Shown: piece after piece, positions 13,704 through 14,793 of the stretch
Layout: every line of letters begins with the position of its first letter
Numbering within the stretch: the stretch's first letter is position 1
Source: an uncultured Prevotella sp.
GTDB taxonomy: Bacteria; Bacteroidota; Bacteroidia; Bacteroidales; Bacteroidaceae
Direction of reading: 5' to 3'
NCBI GenBank assembly: GCA_900770515.1
Contig: CAAHDP010000332.1
Coordinates: 1 to 14,793, forward strand
Length of the DNA stretch: 14,793 nucleotides
The notes under the pieces: model-generated
What the model saw: the letters and a program-made list of their open reading frames with translations, nothing else
Told to the model about the DNA's origin: nothing
Database searches by the model: none
Translations under genes and position numbers: made by a program

Positions 13704-13883
13704 ATGAAGAAACAATATATGAAGCCCATGATGATGGTGCAGGAAATTGAGCAAACTGTGCTCTTGGCTGGTTCTACTGGTTCTAACCAAGATGGATTCA
13801 GCGATGACTTGGATGATACTCCAGTCGATGGACCTTCAGCCCTGTCTAGGGACTTTGGTCTTAAGAACTGTTGGGATGACTGA
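13704..13883 (+). CDS. 59-residue 'LLAGS'-type small peptide, unknown function
   Basis: This short frame begins ATG 13704, 30 bases after the esterase stop, and ends TGA 13881-13883. The peptide opens MKKQYMKPMMMVQEIEQ, has LLAGS at residues 20-24, then an acidic, serine- and aspartate-rich tail (SDDLDDTPVDGPS) ending KNCWDD. Small proteins with a MKKxYxxP start and an LLAGS-like step about 20 residues in recur in Prevotella and relatives, from memory. Their role is not known to me. The two-part layout (basic/hydrophobic head, LLAGS, polar tail) resembles a leader plus cargo, but no processing enzyme or transporter is nearby. The same-strand position before the shared terminator suggests cotranscription with the esterase and control by the HTCS. 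An A-rich stretch but no strong ribosome site precedes the ATG. Confidence 0.65.
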   Translation: MKKQYMKPMMMVQEIEQTVLLAGSTGSNQDGFSDDLDDTPVDGPSALSRDFGLKNCWDD

Positions 13884-13935
13884 TGAATAGGTGAAGTTCA
13901 GCAGTTCATATTTTAGTTTTAGTTAGTAAAAAAGT

Positions 13936-13979
13936 AGAGGGTGTGTCACGTGATGCGACACACCCTCTTATTGTTTTTT
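13936..13979. terminator. Bidirectional terminator (esterase-peptide unit / fabI)
   Basis: AGAGGGTGTGTC (13936-13947) pairs perfectly with GACACACCCTCT (13957-13968) around a 9-base loop, followed by TATTGTTTTTT on the plus strand. On the minus strand the stem is followed by ACTTTTTTAC. It lies 52 bases after the small peptide and 57 bases after the fabI stop, so it can end both convergent transcripts. Confidence 0.88.
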
Positions 13980-14025
13980 ATAGCTTATGAGTTCTAGCTA
14001 TTTTCCGTAACGGTGAATTTGTTGA

Positions 14026-14793
14026 TTATCCATAGATAACCTTGCCGTTCTCATCCTCATAAGGAGTTATATCCTTAGCATACTGGTTCATGGCACGGAG
14101 GCTCATACCCATTGATGAGAAACCACCATCGTGGAAGAGGTTCTGCATAGTCACCTTGCGGGTGAAATCAGAGAACATCATCACGCAGTAGTTAGCGCAA
14201 TCCTCAGCCACAGCGTTTCCGAGTGGAGACATCTTGTCGGCGAAGTCCATCATGTTCTCGATATCCTTGATACCCTTACCTGCTGTTGTAGCTGTAGGGC
14301 TCTGGGAGATGGTGTTGATACGCACGTGCTTCTCACGACCATAGATGTAACCGAAGCTGCGGGCGATACTTTCGAGCATGCTCTTGGCATCAGCCATATC
14401 GTTATAGCCGAAGAATGTACGCTGAGATGCTACGTATGTGAGGGCTACTACAGAACCCCACTCGTTGATGGCATCCAACTTCTTGGCTACCTGCAACATC
14501 TTGTGGAAAGAGATAGCAGAGATATCCAAAGTCTTATTCAGGAAGTTGTAGTCGAGGTCATCGTATGTACGATGCTTACGAACGTTAGGGCTCATGGCTA
14601 CAGAGTGGAGAACGAAGTCGATCTTGCCACCGAGTTTCTCCTGAGCCTCAGTGAATACCTTTTCCAAGTCTTCAACGCTAGTCGCATCAGCTGCGATGAT
14701 AGGAGCGTTGATCTGTTCAGCGAGCTTATCCAGCGTACCCATACGCAAAGCCATAGCTGTATTACTAAGTGCGATAGTAGCACCCTCTTCAGC
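14026..14793 (-). CDS. fabI: Enoyl-[acyl-carrier-protein] reductase (NADH), partial
   Basis: The frame is open to the right window edge; 255 residues are present, and about 30 N-terminal residues with the glycine-rich nucleotide-binding start are missing. Family marks include ADATSVEDLEKVF (the adenine-ring Asp region), LHSVAMSPN, and the FabI active site with Tyr and Lys in the Y-x6-K spacing (FFGYNDMADAK, visible residues 130 and 137). VRINTISQSPTATTAG and the end LFHDGGFSSMGMS also fit. The protein reduces the enoyl-ACP double bond, the last step of each fatty-acid elongation round, in the cytoplasm, and is normally essential. It reads as an ordinary Bacteroidales FabI. The ATG at 14754 is internal, because in-frame coding (AEEGATIALSNTA) continues upstream of it. 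Confidence 0.96.
   Translation of the reverse strand, partial: AEEGATIALSNTAMALRMGTLDKLAEQINAPIIAADATSVEDLEKVFTEAQEKLGGKIDFVLHSVAMSPNVRKHRTYDDLDYNFLNKTLDISAISFHKMLQVAKKLDAINEWGSVVALTYVASQRTFFGYNDMADAKSMLESIARSFGYIYGREKHVRINTISQSPTATTAGKGIKDIENMMDFADKMSPLGNAVAEDCANYCVMMFSDFTRKVTMQNLFHDGGFSSMGMSLRAMNQYAKDITPYEDENGKVIYG

Overview
The window looks like chromosomal DNA of a Prevotella/Segatella-type Bacteroidetes. Four things point there: promoters of the TTTG-N19/20-TAnnTTTG type, a Bacteroidetes hybrid two-component system (HTCS) gene, an HU-HIG family DNA-binding protein with an extra C-terminal domain, and secDF and fabI genes of Bacteroidales type. Codon use looks uniform across the large genes. 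No phage or conjugative module is visible. Two housekeeping genes cut by the window ends (the 3' end of secDF at the left, most of fabI at the right) flank an accessory segment.

Left part (1-2400): the secDF tail ends at strong hairpins. The second hairpin also serves a tRNA-Arg(CCT) gene coming from the other side. Next are an exported endonuclease/exonuclease/phosphatase-fold protein and an HU-like protein. The HU-like gene is transcribed from a clear promoter through an unusual leader of 21-bp-spaced TGAAC/GTTCA inverted repeats.

Middle (2400-4930): a worn, patchwork zone. It holds a transposase C-terminal fossil, an Rpn-family PD-(D/E)XK nuclease with five in-frame 24-bp repeats, the N-terminal stub of a secreted protein, and two small overlapping membrane-protein genes. 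The larger of these two may be a decapitated membrane sensor.

Right part (4931-14000): the main functional unit. A complete 1299-residue HTCS (periplasmic propeller sensor, histidine kinase, receiver, AraC output) is divergent from a 1530-residue secreted protein. That protein carries two complete copies of an acetyl-xylan-esterase-like (CE7) module, each preceded by two related beta-rich modules. The 250-bp divergent region contains nested inverted repeats suited to an HTCS operator, plus a -7 box for each gene. A 59-residue peptide of the 'MKKxYxxP...LLAGS' type follows the esterase, then a bidirectional terminator shared with fabI. The simplest model is that the HTCS senses a glycan fragment in the periplasm and switches on the double deacetylase and the peptide. 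No susC/susD pair or glycoside hydrolase is in the window, so this would be a minimal, esterase-only locus.

No stretch longer than 300 bases lacks a gene or gene remnant. The two largest gaps (2367-2654 and 8831-9080) are described in the entries.
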